Part shown: piece by piece, positions 15,115 through 23,963 of the stretch
Layout: every line of letters begins with the position of its first letter
Numbering within the stretch: position 1 is the stretch's first letter
Assembly (NCBI GenBank): GCA_934216625.1
Contig: CAKQCC010000003.1
Span: 1-37,031, forward strand
Direction: 5' to 3'
DNA length: 37,031 nt
DNA from: an uncultured Lactobacillaceae bacterium
GTDB taxonomy: Bacteria > Bacillota > Bacilli > Lactobacillales > Lactobacillaceae
Program-made: the position numbers and the translations under genes
The notes under the pieces: model-generated
The model's database searches: none
Seen by the model: the letters and a program-made list of their open reading frames with translations, nothing else
What the model was told of the DNA's origin: nothing

Positions 15115-15825
15115 ATGTTTACCAAAATTGCTAAATCTAAATTCTTTGACTTAATTGGTGTCTTAATCGTCGTTTTGACCGCTTACTTTTCGGGCTACTT
15201 GTTTGAAACTTTGCGGCAGGTTACCCAATGGGGTAGCTGGTCAAAATTAGTTCCGTTTGGGGTCATCAGTGCCGTTAGTGCCATCATTTCGTTAATGAGT
15301 GATCGTCTAACGGCTCGGCTGAATAATCTAGGAAATTGGATCGGTTTAATTGGAATCGTTCTGTCAGCAATTGTTGATTATTTATTAGGTAATAAGGGCG
15401 CAATCTTTACTTATCCAATTACGTTTGTGATCCAAGCCTGGGCAATTAAGGTTTGGATTAGGAGCGACCGGTATAAAGCCAAACGACCGTTAGCCGGGAT
15501 TAAAGGACTTTTAGAAGTCGGGTTATTCTTTGCTTTCAGCATGACTATCAGTTTTGTGATTAATTACGCTGGCTTTCATCGAATTAACGTGTTGTACGTA
15601 GTTACTTCACTCATTTTCGGTTTATCACTGACGGCCAATTTCTTAAACGCGATGAAGTTAACCGTTCAGTGGCCGTTTTGGGTTGCGTATAACTTGATTC
15701 AATTGGTTAAAGCAATCATTCAAGGTAATTTCGCGAACGTTGGTAAATATATTTATTATATTGCTAATTCGACGGCTGGTTTAGCTTTGTGGCACCGGAG
15801 CCGGAATTATAATGTTGCGGAATAA
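15115..15825 (+). CDS. pnuC: Nicotinamide riboside transporter PnuC
   Basis: Membrane carrier of the PnuC (SWEET-like) family that brings in nicotinamide riboside for NAD synthesis by facilitated diffusion; intracellular phosphorylation traps the substrate. The 236 residues form about seven or eight hydrophobic helices. The C-terminal signature WPFWVAYNLIQLVKAIIQGNF and the following YIYYIANS are characteristic. The start is ATG at 15115, not the TTG one codon earlier, because GAGGAGG at 15101-15107 is seven bases away. The gene stands alone between a structured leader and a strong terminator, as expected for a riboswitch-controlled vitamin transporter. Other PnuC relatives carry thiamine or riboflavin, so the substrate is inferred from family majority. 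Confidence 0.9.
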   Translation: MFTKIAKSKFFDLIGVLIVVLTAYFSGYLFETLRQVTQWGSWSKLVPFGVISAVSAIISLMSDRLTARLNNLGNWIGLIGIVLSAIVDYLLGNKGAIFTYPITFVIQAWAIKVWIRSDRYKAKRPLAGIKGLLEVGLFFAFSMTISFVINYAGFHRINVLYVVTSLIFGLSLTANFLNAMKLTVQWPFWVAYNLIQLVKAIIQGNFANVGKYIYYIANSTAGLALWHRSRNYNVAE

Positions 15826-15827
15826 AA

Positions 15828-15868
15828 TAAAAAAGTCCTGCTGAAATTAATCAGTAGGGCTTTTTATT
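15828..15868 (+). terminator. Bidirectional terminator between pnuC and gatD
   Basis: AAAGTCCTGCTGA (15832-15844) pairs with TCAGTAGGGCTTT (15851-15863), 13 pairs with two G-U and a six-base loop, flanked by A and T runs on both sides. It serves the convergent pnuC and murT-gatD transcripts. Confidence 0.92.
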
Positions 15869-15879
15869 TAACGAAAAGA

Positions 15880-16590
15880 TTAATATGATGGCTTAATTTG
15901 CAGAGCCTTTTGTTTTGATAAATTAGCGTGGGGATATTTTCGCTCTAACGCTTCAATTAACATGTCTTTTGCTAAGATTGGGTTTCTCGCCAAAGTCGGC
16001 CCGTGAAAATAAGTACAGTAAGTATTTTTGTAACGAGCACCCTCGGTTCCGTCCTGGCCGTTGTTACCGTGGCCTTTAATGACTTTGCCGAGTGGTCGTT
16101 CTCCCTTGCCGAGAAACGTAATCCCTTGGTGATTTTCGAAACCGTGGTATTTCCGGTGGGTGTGCGGATTTTCAATTTCAATATTGCCAATGAACCGGTG
16201 GTGGTGTTGCTGCTTAGTGTAGTGATTCATGGCACCGATTCCGGGCATCTTTTGGCCAGCGGCGTCGACGTAGTATTTGCCAAGCATTTGATAACCGCCG
16301 CAGACGGCGATGATCGGGGCCCCGCTGTTAATAAATTTAGTTAATTCTTTTTTCTTGGTTTGCAGGTCTTTGGAAACGATGCTTTGTTCAAAATCCTGTC
16401 CGCCGCCGAAGACCGCCAGATCGTAATCACTAGCTTTAAAACTTTCGTCCAGGCTGACCACTTTTGAGGTGACTTTAACGTCCATTTTGCGACCGTAATA
16501 TTGTAAAATCAGTACGTTCCCATAATCACCATAGGTATTCATCAGATCGCCGTACAGGTGGGCAATTCTTAAGCTATATTTGAACTCCAT
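15880..16590 (-). CDS. gatD: Lipid II isoglutaminyl synthase, glutamine amidotransferase subunit
   Basis: GatD supplies ammonia from glutamine to MurT, which amidates the alpha-carboxyl of D-Glu in the lipid II stem peptide. It is a class I (CobB/CobQ-like) glutaminase of 236 residues. Visible elements are the N-terminal HLYGDLMNTYGDYGN, the nucleophile Cys97 in IIAVCGGYQMLG, and the general-base His196 in TYFHGPTLARNP. The paired Glu of ordinary triad glutaminases is not evident, as in the known GatD with a Cys-His dyad. It starts three bases after the murT stop, so the two are cotranscribed and the products form one complex at the inner face of the membrane. Confidence 0.95.
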   Translation of the reverse strand: MEFKYSLRIAHLYGDLMNTYGDYGNVLILQYYGRKMDVKVTSKVVSLDESFKASDYDLAVFGGGQDFEQSIVSKDLQTKKKELTKFINSGAPIIAVCGGYQMLGKYYVDAAGQKMPGIGAMNHYTKQQHHHRFIGNIEIENPHTHRKYHGFENHQGITFLGKGERPLGKVIKGHGNNGQDGTEGARYKNTYCTYFHGPTLARNPILAKDMLIEALERKYPHANLSKQKALQIKPSY

Positions 16591-16593
16591 CGA

Positions 16594-17940
16594 TTAAATT
16601 CCTCTTTTCACGTAACCCTTTTCGGCAAAGTCTTTTCTGACTTGCATCATGGCGGTGTAAGTTGCTAGGATATAAATTCGCTTGGTCGGCATTTTGGGCA
16701 GATCATTAACCACGTTTTCTAAATTAGGTTCAACCACGTGTTTACTTTCGGGAACTCCGGCAATTTTGAGTCGGTAGGTAATGTCACGATAACGCTCGCC
16801 GCCGGTAATGAATTCCTTAATGTTCATTTTAGGTAACCGTTCAAAATCACCGTCCCAGATCCAACTGGTATCAATCCCGTCAGCATAGTTAGCGTTCAAT
16901 AGCCAGACGAACGAGAACGGTCCCGGATCGTGGGAAATCATGTCAATAACCTGATTTAGACCGACCGGGTTTTTAACCAAAATCAAAGTAACTTGTTTAC
17001 CCTTGACGTTGATTTCTTCCTGTCGACCGAAGACGTGTTCGTTACTGTGAAAAGCGTGGTTAATTTCCTTGGGGGTGATTCCGAGAAACCGGCCGACCGA
17101 GTAGGCAGCTAAAGCGTTGTAGATGTTATAAACGCCACCAATGTCAATCTTTAGTTTTTCACCATCAATTTCGAAGGTTGATGATTTCGGGGTTAATTGA
17201 ATGATTTGATCAAGGGCGTATTTTAGCTCTGGCCGTGAATAGCCGCAGTGCGGGCAGAAATAAGCCCCTAAATTGGCGTAACTAATGTAGTGGTACCGTA
17301 AGATGTGTTCACATCTTGGACACAAGACTCCGTCAGTATTAGGCTTAGCTTTGATGATTTCCTTGTTATTGTGGTTAGCGAACCCGTAATAAATAATGGG
17401 GTTTGGCAGTCTAACTGATTGAAAAATCGGGGCGTCACCGTTCGCAATGATGGTGGCGTGCGGTGCCAGTTTAATCCCGTTAATAATTTTCTTGAAAGTG
17501 GTGTAAATTTCACCGTAGCGATCCATTTGGTCCCTGAAGATGTTAGTTAGGACGAACGCGATGGGCTTAATGTACTTAGTAACTTTAATCACGTTGGCTT
17601 CGTCAACTTCGAGTACTGCGAGCGGCTTCTGGTCCCTGGGTCGTTTAGCCTTCAAAAAGGTGGTGACGATCCCCTGTTCCATGTTGGAGCCTGACGGGTT
17701 AGTTAAGATTTGCCGATACTTTTGGTGCAGGACTTGGACGGTGATCGCGGTGGTTAGCGTTTTCCCGTTCGTTCCGGTAATGATGATCACCCGGTAATTT
17801 TTACCGAGTGATTTTAAAACCGTTGGATCGATTGCGGTGGTTAACTTACCGGGAAGTGAGCTGCCGCCATGCATAAAATTGTGCAAGAACCAGTAGGAAG
17901 ACTTACCAGCCCAGGTTGCAAATTTGCTTCGAACTGACAA
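16594..17940 (-). CDS. murT: Lipid II isoglutaminyl synthase, Mur ligase subunit
   Basis: ATP-dependent Mur-ligase-fold subunit that activates the D-Glu carboxylate of lipid II for amidation by GatD-derived ammonia. The 448 residues include P-loop GTNGKT (56-61), LEVDEANV, a zinc-ribbon insertion with C207, C210, C229 and C232 (CPRC and CPHCG) typical of MurT, and a C-terminal DUF1727 domain with NYADGIDTSWIWDGDFE, which contains the catalytic Asp region. The start is a TTG at 17940 with GAGGT eight bases upstream. An extended -10 (TGTTATAAT, minus strand) lies at 17982-17990 and divides this operon from the divergent prfA. Length and motifs are normal. Confidence 0.95.
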   Translation of the reverse strand: MSVRSKFATWAGKSSYWFLHNFMHGGSSLPGKLTTAIDPTVLKSLGKNYRVIIITGTNGKTLTTAITVQVLHQKYRQILTNPSGSNMEQGIVTTFLKAKRPRDQKPLAVLEVDEANVIKVTKYIKPIAFVLTNIFRDQMDRYGEIYTTFKKIINGIKLAPHATIIANGDAPIFQSVRLPNPIIYYGFANHNNKEIIKAKPNTDGVLCPRCEHILRYHYISYANLGAYFCPHCGYSRPELKYALDQIIQLTPKSSTFEIDGEKLKIDIGGVYNIYNALAAYSVGRFLGITPKEINHAFHSNEHVFGRQEEINVKGKQVTLILVKNPVGLNQVIDMISHDPGPFSFVWLLNANYADGIDTSWIWDGDFERLPKMNIKEFITGGERYRDITYRLKIAGVPESKHVVEPNLENVVNDLPKMPTKRIYILATYTAMMQVRKDFAEKGYVKRGI

Positions 17941-17981
17941 TGTGATTACCTCGAATTATCAAATAATTAATCGTAACGAAA

Positions 17982-17990
17982 ATTATAACA
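17982..17990 (-). promoter_or_regulatory. Extended -10 promoter of murT-gatD
   Basis: Minus-strand TGTTATAAT (TG, one base, perfect TATAAT) about 42 bases before the murT start. No convincing -35 is seen, which is usual for extended -10 promoters. Confidence 0.6.
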
Positions 17991-18026
17991 TATTTGTTTA
18001 GATTGTTCTGAAGTCAGGACCGGAAA

Positions 18027-18055
18027 CTGATTTTAGAAATCAGATTCGTTATAAT
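18027..18055 (+). promoter_or_regulatory. Probable prfA promoter with overlapping inverted repeat
   Basis: A perfect TATAAT (18050-18055) lies 35 bases before prfA. The -35 region at 18027-18032 reads CTGATT, and it is also the left half of CTGATTT-tag-AAATCAG (18027-18043), a perfect seven-base inverted repeat. The repeat may be an operator or may be chance. Confidence 0.5.
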
Positions 18056-18089
18056 TAAATTGATTTAATTAATTGAAGAAAGTGAAAAA

Positions 18090-19190
18090 ATGAATGAAGA
18101 GCAAAAAGAATTAAAGGCAATTTTAAACCAGCTTCAGTCTGCAGTTGACCGTTATGATGAACTAAACGAGTTAATTAGTGACCCGCAAATTATTAAGGAT
18201 TCCCAAAAATTTACTAAGTTATCGAAAGAAGACGGTGAATTGCGGGGCCTAGTAACTGAATATCGGCATTATCAGAAGCTGACCCACACGATTAACGGTG
18301 ATCAGAAATTACTGAACCAGAGCGTGGGGAACGAAATGAAATCAATGGCGAAAGCCGAAATTGATCAGTTAAGACCTAAGCAAGCCAAATCAATTCATAA
18401 ATTAAAGCTAATGCTGATCCCCAAAGATCCAAACGATAATAAAAACATTATTATGGAAATTCACGCCGCAGCTGGCGGGGATGAAGGTGGTTTGTTCGCT
18501 GCCGATTTGTTTAATATGTACACCCGCTATGCTGAAAAACAAGGCTGGAAAGTTCAAATCATTGATAAAAACGAAAACGGGGTTGGCGGCTTCAACGAAA
18601 TTGTTTTAATGATTACCGGCAAGAACGTTTATTCAAAACTGAAGTTTGAAAATGGCGCTCACCGGGTCCAGCGAATTCCGAAGACCGAATCGTCAGGTCG
18701 GATCCAGACTTCAACGGCGACCGTGGGGGTAATGCCCGAAGAACCCAATTTGAAAATCCACATTAATCCAAAGGAAATCCGGACCGACGTTTACCGAGCT
18801 AGTGGTGCCGGTGGCCAACACGTTAATAAAACTCAGTCGGCCGTTCGAATGACTCACTTGCCAACCGGGATCGTGGTGTCAATTCAAGACCAGCGTTCCC
18901 AGCAGCAAAACCGGATTAAAGCGATGGAGGTCTTGAAATCACGGGTTTATCATTACTATCAAAATAAAGAAAACGCTAAATATGATGAGAAACGAAAATC
19001 GGCGGTTGGTTCTGGTGACCGGGCAGAACGCATTCGAACCTATAATTACCCACAAAACCGGGTCACCGATCACCGAATTAATTTAACCATTAATAAACTT
19101 GACCAGGTCATGAACGGTAATTTAGAAGAAATTATTGACGCGTTGATTCTTTCCGACCAAGCTAAAAAGTTAGCTAAGTTAACCCGATGA
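18090..19190 (+). CDS. prfA: Peptide chain release factor 1
   Basis: Class I release factor that reads UAA and UAG and triggers peptide release. It is full length at 366 residues. The GGQ catalytic motif is at 241-243 ([16 protein letters not shown]). The stop-codon recognition tripeptide has the PxT form of RF1, PKT at 197-199 (VQRIPKTES), not the SPF of RF2. The C-terminal [17 protein letters not shown] is standard. The start ATG at 18090 has a GAAAGTG upstream. The stop overlaps prmC by four bases (ATGA). This coupling is conserved because PrmC methylates the Gln of the GGQ motif. Confidence 0.97.
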   Translation: MNEEQKELKAILNQLQSAVDRYDELNELISDPQIIKDSQKFTKLSKEDGELRGLVTEYRHYQKLTHTINGDQKLLNQSVGNEMKSMAKAEIDQLRPKQAKSIHKLKLMLIPKDPNDNKNIIMEIHAAAGGDEGGLFAADLFNMYTRYAEKQGWKVQIIDKNENGVGGFNEIVLMITGKNVYSKLKFENGAHRVQRIPKTESSGRIQTSTATVGVMPEEPNLKIHINPKEIRTDVYRASGAGGQHVNKTQSAVRMTHLPTGIVVSIQDQRSQQQNRIKAMEVLKSRVYHYYQNKENAKYDEKRKSAVGSGDRAERIRTYNYPQNRVTDHRINLTINKLDQVMNGNLEEIIDALILSDQAKKLAKLTR

Positions 19191-20020
19191 ATTATTTTCA
19201 GTTGATTAAGTGGGGTCGCTCTCGAATTAATGAACGTCACCTTGACGCAAACGTCGCTGCTTATTTGCTCCGTCGGCGACTTAAGTGGAACGTAACTCAT
19301 TTACTAATGAATTATCGAACCCGGGTCGCGCCCACCATTTTTCAGCAGTTCAAAAGGGACCTTAACCGGTATTTAGCTGGTGAACCGCCTCAGTATATAA
19401 TTGGCACGGCCCCGTTTTATGGTTATAATTTTCTGGTTAATCGACACGTCTTGATTCCGCGTCCAGAAACCGAGGGGCTGGTTGACTGGATCCTTCATGA
19501 TTGTCATCAGCACTCTCTACGGCTGGTGGATGTCGGTACCGGGAGCGGAGCAATCGCGATTGCGTTAAAACTCAACCGACCCCGCTGGCAAATCACCGCT
19601 AGTGATATTTCGCAACCGGCGCTTAACGTTGCTGAAAAAAACGCTTTAGATCATCATGCTAAAGTTAAATTTAAACGTTGCGACCTGTTCGCTGGATTGT
19701 CCAAACGTCATTATGATGTAATAGTCGCTAATCCACCGTACGTTGCCTATGATGAGATTAAAGAAATGGACAGTGACGTTTTTCATTGGGAACCGCACTT
19801 AGCGCTTTTTGCACCCGATCATGGTTTAAAGATGTATCAACGAATCGCTCGAAATTTTGCCGATTATTTGCGGCCCGATGGCGACCTTTATTTAGAAATC
19901 GGTTTTCGTCAGCGAAGTGCGGTGACCCGAATCTTTAGTCGCCAGAAGCTGGTTGATTCAGTTTGGGTTAGGCCTGATTTAGCTGGTCACCCCAGAATGG
20001 TTAAGGTTAAACTTAAGTGA
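19187..20020 (+). CDS. prmC: Release-factor glutamine N5-methyltransferase
   Basis: SAM-dependent methyltransferase that modifies the Gln of the release-factor GGQ motif. The 277 residues have an N-terminal substrate-recognition helical domain, the SAM-binding [15 protein letters not shown] (about 114-128), and the catalytic NPPY motif at 182-185 ([11 protein letters not shown]). PRPETE at 91-96 is also typical. The ATG overlaps the prfA stop by four bases. In many lactobacilli ywlC, glyA and upp follow before the ATP synthase genes. Here prmC is followed only by a short leader ORF and then atpB. Confidence 0.95.
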   Translation: MNYFQLIKWGRSRINERHLDANVAAYLLRRRLKWNVTHLLMNYRTRVAPTIFQQFKRDLNRYLAGEPPQYIIGTAPFYGYNFLVNRHVLIPRPETEGLVDWILHDCHQHSLRLVDVGTGSGAIAIALKLNRPRWQITASDISQPALNVAEKNALDHHAKVKFKRCDLFAGLSKRHYDVIVANPPYVAYDEIKEMDSDVFHWEPHLALFAPDHGLKMYQRIARNFADYLRPDGDLYLEIGFRQRSAVTRIFSRQKLVDSVWVRPDLAGHPRMVKVKLK

Positions 20021-20032
20021 CGGTCGAGTTCG

Positions 20033-20041
20033 TGATACAAT
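20033..20041 (+). promoter_or_regulatory. Candidate extended -10 promoter before the atp leader ORF
   Basis: TGATACAAT (TG, one base, TACAAT) lies 13 bases after the prmC stop. Initiation would fall near 20048, just ahead of the AAAGGAAG ribosome binding site of the 24-codon ORF. Confidence 0.4.
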
Positions 20042-20067
20042 AAACATGAGTTAAAGGAAGTGACGAC

Positions 20068-20142
20068 ATGATAGTTCGGATTAATTTTATTCAAATTAGG
20101 TTAGTTTTGGGCGAAGTCGTCACGAATTTAGGGAACTGTTGA
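20068..20142 (+). CDS. Short leader ORF of 24 codons upstream of the ATP synthase operon
   Basis: ATG at 20068 follows AAAGGAAG (20053-20060). The peptide is 24 residues (starting MIVRINFIQIRLVLGEVVTN) and ends with TGA at 20140-20142. The eight bases just before the ATG, GTGACGAC (20060-20067), are an exact inverted repeat of GTCGTCAC (20116-20123) inside the ORF, so the initiation region can fold into a hairpin. The stop codon falls in the loop of the following terminator, whose 5' arm is the ORF's last codons. A ribosome reading to the end would therefore break the terminator. This layout is that of a translation-coupled attenuator, but a simple small-protein gene or RNA with its own terminator is also possible. 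I recognise no family. Confidence 0.45.
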   Translation: MIVRINFIQIRLVLGEVVTNLGNC

Positions 20143-20165
20143 ACGAAATAGTTCCCGTTTTTTAT
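20131..20165 (+). terminator. Terminator or attenuator between prmC and atpB
   Basis: GGGAACT (20131-20137) pairs perfectly with AGTTCCC (20150-20156) around a 12-base loop, followed by GTTTTTTATT. It can end the prfA-prmC transcript, and it overlaps the 3' end of the short leader ORF. Confidence 0.85.
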
Positions 20166-20178
20166 TAGTAGTTAATAA

Positions 20179-20207
20179 TTACATTAATTATTAATTTGGT
20201 GTATATT
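20179..20207 (+). promoter_or_regulatory. Probable promoter of the atp operon
   Basis: TTACAT (20179-20184) and TATATT (20202-20207) are 17 bases apart in an AT-rich stretch after the terminator. Initiation near 20214 would give a 70-base leader containing AATTCGTTTCTAGACGAATT (20226-20245), a nearly perfect inverted repeat. Confidence 0.5.
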
Positions 20208-20285
20208 ATTAATTAGCTGAAGAAAAATTCGTTTCTAGACGAATTGGACTTTGTTGAATCGGTTGTGTGAAAAGAGGTGAGATTG

Positions 20286-21008
20286 TTGGGAGAAAAAATT
20301 TCCACCTTTAAGTTCCTGGGATTAACTTTTAACGTTGGTAATTTAGTTGCTGGAACTTTAGCGGCTGCAATCGTTTTCTTTGTGGTTTACGCTTTGTCGA
20401 GGCATCTAGAGATTAAACCAACCACGATGAAACAAAACATTTTTGAATGGATGGCTGATTTTACTAACGGAATTGTTAAAGGAACCATTAATGGAAAAGA
20501 TGCACACAAGTTTAACTTATATGCATTTACCTTATTTTTCTTCATTTTTGTTGCCAATCAGTTAGGCCTTTTGCTGCAGATAACTCTGCCGAACGGGGTT
20601 ACTTACGTTAAAAGTCCAACGTCGGATCCGGTGGTGACTTTGACGCTAGCGTTAATGTCGTTAATGCTGGCTCACTTCGCCGGGATTATTCGGTTTGGCT
20701 TCAAGAAGTATTTCAGCAATACTTATTTACAACCGTTTAAAGTTTGGTTGCCAATTAGTGTTTTCGGAGAATTTACTAACTTCTTAACGTTAGGTCTCCG
20801 ATTGTTTGGTAACATCTATGCCGGTGAAATGCTGTTAAAAGTAATTGGTAACTTTGCCTTTTCTCACGGGATCTTGACTCTAATTGTCGGGGCTCCGCTT
20901 GGAATTATCTGGCAAGGCTTTTCAGTCTTTATCGGTAGTATTCAAGCCTTTGTATTTGTAACATTGACTTCCGTTTATATTTCACAGAAACTGCCTGCAC
21001 AGTCTTGA
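20286..21008 (+). CDS. atpB: ATP synthase Fo subunit a
   Basis: Membrane subunit that forms the two proton half-channels against the c-ring. The 240 residues have five or six transmembrane helices. The conserved LGLRLFGNIYAGEML contains the essential Arg of helix 4, and QAFVFVTLTSVYIS is the helix with the channel Gln. The open frame extends to a GTG at 20277, but that GTG is part of the AGAGGTGA ribosome binding site. TTG at 20286 has six-base spacing and gives a family-normal N-terminus. This is the first gene of the atpBEFHAGDC operon, with no atpI before it. Confidence 0.95.
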   Translation: MGEKISTFKFLGLTFNVGNLVAGTLAAAIVFFVVYALSRHLEIKPTTMKQNIFEWMADFTNGIVKGTINGKDAHKFNLYAFTLFFFIFVANQLGLLLQITLPNGVTYVKSPTSDPVVTLTLALMSLMLAHFAGIIRFGFKKYFSNTYLQPFKVWLPISVFGEFTNFLTLGLRLFGNIYAGEMLLKVIGNFAFSHGILTLIVGAPLGIIWQGFSVFIGSIQAFVFVTLTSVYISQKLPAQS

Positions 21009-21019
21009 TGAATAATTAA

Positions 21020-21271
<252 letters not shown>

Positions 21272-21308
21272 TTTAACTTTCGATCGTGTGAAAAGGAGGT
21301 GTCAATAG

Positions 21309-21842
21309 ATGATGATGCATTTATTATTTGGTTTGCCAATCGGCGCAGGCGAGAGTTTGTACATTGGCGATATGGTTTATTATATCGTCCTGTTCTTAAT
21401 CCTGATGTGGTTAATCAAACTGGTTGCTTGGAAACCGTTAAGTAAAGTTTTAAAGCAGCGGGCTGATCACATTACCAACAACATTAACGCTGCTGAACAG
21501 TCGAACCAAAAGGCTCAAAAGCTGGCTCGTCAACGTCAGCAAGCTCTTGATCATTCCCATACTGAAGCTTCTAGCATTATTGATAATGCTAAAACTAGCG
21601 GTCAAAAGCAACGTCAGCAGATCATTACTTCTGCAAATTCTGATGCTCAGACTTTGAAACAGAATGCTCAAAAGTCAATTCAGCAAGAACGTCAGGATAC
21701 GTTGGCAAAGACCAAAGATGATGTGGCTGATTTATCTATTGAGATAGCTTCTAAGATCATTCAAAAAGAATTAAAACCTGCCGACCAAAAGGCATTGATT
21801 AATTCTTATATCGAAGGGTTGGGGAAACACAATGCTAGATAA
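21309..21842 (+). CDS. atpF: ATP synthase Fo subunit b
   Basis: Peripheral-stalk subunit, 177 residues: an N-terminal membrane helix (about residues 20-43, [18 protein letters not shown]) and then a long Ala/Gln/Lys-rich coiled coil that dimerises and reaches up to F1. Three ATG codons stand in a row; the first has GGAGGTG about nine bases upstream. The 3' end overlaps atpH by 11 bases. Confidence 0.95.
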   Translation: MMMHLLFGLPIGAGESLYIGDMVYYIVLFLILMWLIKLVAWKPLSKVLKQRADHITNNINAAEQSNQKAQKLARQRQQALDHSHTEASSIIDNAKTSGQKQRQQIITSANSDAQTLKQNAQKSIQQERQDTLAKTKDDVADLSIEIASKIIQKELKPADQKALINSYIEGLGKHNAR

Positions 21843-22377
21843 GATAACGTTTGCCAAGCGTTATTCAAAAGCGCTTTTTGATTTATTAAAAGCCCACCAT
21901 GAATTAAAGTCTGGTGTTAACGATTTAGTTCGCGTGAAAGATGTTATTGAATCGACGCCTCAATTGTTGACGGCGCTGAAAAGCATTGGTTTTCCGGAAG
22001 CTAATCGTAAAAAGTTAGTCGCTCCCTTGATTGATAACGTTGAATCAAAATACGTTAAAAATCTGATTAAGATCGTTTTTGAGTGTGGTCGAATGGACGA
22101 AATGACCGAATTGGTTAAGCAGTTCATCATCCTTTACGATCACGATCAAAAAATTGTTCATGCCGATTTAATCACCGCAATTAAGCTAAATGCTAAACAG
22201 CAATCTCAACTGAAACAAGCGTTTGCTAAACGGGTTGGTGCTAAACAAGTGATTTTTGACGGTAAAATTAATCAAGGAATTATTGGTGGCGTAATTATTA
22301 AGTCATCAAACGTGATTTTCGACGGAAGTGTCAAAACGCGAATTAACAACGTTCGTCAGCTTTTGTTGAATGAATAA
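21832..22377 (+). CDS. atpH: ATP synthase F1 subunit delta
   Basis: Connects the b-subunit stalk to the top of the alpha-beta hexamer. The 181 residues have the N-terminal helical domain ([19 protein letters not shown]) and the C-terminal [28 protein letters not shown] signature. It starts inside the end of atpF, so translation is coupled. Confidence 0.95.
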   Translation: MLDKITFAKRYSKALFDLLKAHHELKSGVNDLVRVKDVIESTPQLLTALKSIGFPEANRKKLVAPLIDNVESKYVKNLIKIVFECGRMDEMTELVKQFIILYDHDQKIVHADLITAIKLNAKQQSQLKQAFAKRVGAKQVIFDGKINQGIIGGVIIKSSNVIFDGSVKTRINNVRQLLLNE

Positions 22378-22406
22378 CCGTTTTTATTAAGAGGTGAAAC
22401 TGTTTT

Positions 22407-23942
22407 ATGAGCATGAAGCCTGAAGAGATTAGTAGTCTCATTAAAAAACAATTATCAGGTTATCAAAATAAGCTCTCCGTTGAAGAAACGGGGGTTGTCA
22501 CCTACGTTGGTGATGGTGTTGCTCGTGCTCACGGCCTAAATAACGCTCTTGCCGGTGAATTACTAAAGTTTCAAAACGGCGTCTACGGAATGGTTCAAAA
22601 CCTTGAAAGCAATAACGTTGGAATTGTTGTTTTAGGTGATTTTACCCACATTCGCGAAGGCGATACCGTTAAACGAACCGGAAAGGTTATGCAAGTTCCG
22701 GTCGGTAATGCGATGGTCGGCCGAGTTGTTAATTCACTAGGTCAACCGATTGATGGTAAGGGCAAAATCAACACTGATAAGACCAGACCAATTGAACATA
22801 AAGCTCCGGGTATTATGGCCCGAGGTGCCGTTAATCAACCGTTACAAACCGGAATTAAAGCGATTGATTCTTTGATTCCGATCGGCCGTGGTCAACGTGA
22901 ATTAATTATTGGTGACCGAAAGACTGGTAAAACATCTATTGCGATTGATACAATCTTGAACCAAAAGAACCAAAACGTAATTTGCATTTACGTCGCGATT
23001 GGTCAAAAGGATTCAACCGTTCATTCCTGTGTTAATACTTTACAAAAGTACGGTGCAATGGACTATACGATTGTAATGTCAGCCGGTCCTTCTGAACCAG
23101 CACCGTTGCTTTACATCGCACCATATGCCGGTGCCGCAATAGGTGAAGAATTCATGAAGCACGGAAAAGACGTTTTGATTATCTATGATGATTTAACGAA
23201 GCAAGCCAATGCTTACCGTGAACTATCATTGATTTTACGTCGTCCGCCTGGCCGTGAAGCTTACCCTGGTGACATTTTCTACACCCATTCCCGTTTGTTG
23301 GAACGAGCTGCAAAATTGAATGACAAATTGGGTGGTGGTTCGATGACCGCTTTACCAATTGTTGAAACTCAAGCCGGTGACATTTCGGCATATATTCCGA
23401 CCAACGTAATTTCCATTACCGATGGACAAATTTTCTTGGATTCAAATTCATTCTATGAAGGTGTTCGTCCAGCCGTTGATGCCGGAACTTCAGTTTCTCG
23501 AGTTGGTGGAAACGCCCAAATTAAAGCAATGAAGCAAGTTGCCGGAACTTTACGGTTAGATTTAGCTTCTTACCATGAATTAGCAGCGTTTGCTCAATTC
23601 GGTTCTGATCTAGATGCCGCTACCCAAGCTAAGTTAGCTCGTGGAGCTCGAACCGTTGAAGTCTTAAAGCAACCGCTTCATCAACCGATTCCGGTTGAGA
23701 AGCAAGTCTTGATTTTGTATTGTTTAACCCACGGCTACTTAGATAAGTATGCCGTTAGTGATATTCTGAAGTACCAGGATAAACTGTTCAGCTATTTTGA
23801 CAGTTCTCATTCAGATCTGTTGAAACACATTGCTAAAACTGGTGAATTACCTGATACTTCTAAGCTAGATAACGCAATTAAAGACTTTGAAAAGACTTTT
23901 AAGCCTTCGAAAAAGAACCAGAAACAAACTCAAAAAAATTAG
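22407..23942 (+). CDS. atpA: ATP synthase F1 subunit alpha
   Basis: Non-catalytic nucleotide-binding subunit of the F1 hexamer. The 511 residues include P-loop GDRKTGKTS, the [28 protein letters not shown] signature region, and the arginine-finger segment ISVTDGQ-type ([32 protein letters not shown]). GAGGTG lies ten bases before the ATG at 22407. The C-terminus ([10 protein letters not shown]) is Lys/Gln-rich and probably disordered. Confidence 0.97.
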   Translation: MSMKPEEISSLIKKQLSGYQNKLSVEETGVVTYVGDGVARAHGLNNALAGELLKFQNGVYGMVQNLESNNVGIVVLGDFTHIREGDTVKRTGKVMQVPVGNAMVGRVVNSLGQPIDGKGKINTDKTRPIEHKAPGIMARGAVNQPLQTGIKAIDSLIPIGRGQRELIIGDRKTGKTSIAIDTILNQKNQNVICIYVAIGQKDSTVHSCVNTLQKYGAMDYTIVMSAGPSEPAPLLYIAPYAGAAIGEEFMKHGKDVLIIYDDLTKQANAYRELSLILRRPPGREAYPGDIFYTHSRLLERAAKLNDKLGGGSMTALPIVETQAGDISAYIPTNVISITDGQIFLDSNSFYEGVRPAVDAGTSVSRVGGNAQIKAMKQVAGTLRLDLASYHELAAFAQFGSDLDAATQAKLARGARTVEVLKQPLHQPIPVEKQVLILYCLTHGYLDKYAVSDILKYQDKLFSYFDSSHSDLLKHIAKTGELPDTSKLDNAIKDFEKTFKPSKKNQKQTQKN

Positions 23943-23963
23943 CTTGAAGGAAGGTGAGCAGTA

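Noticed and set aside
16003..16344. Open frame of 113 codons on the plus strand
   Set aside because: It is the antisense shadow of gatD, whose catalytic motifs are intact in the other strand.
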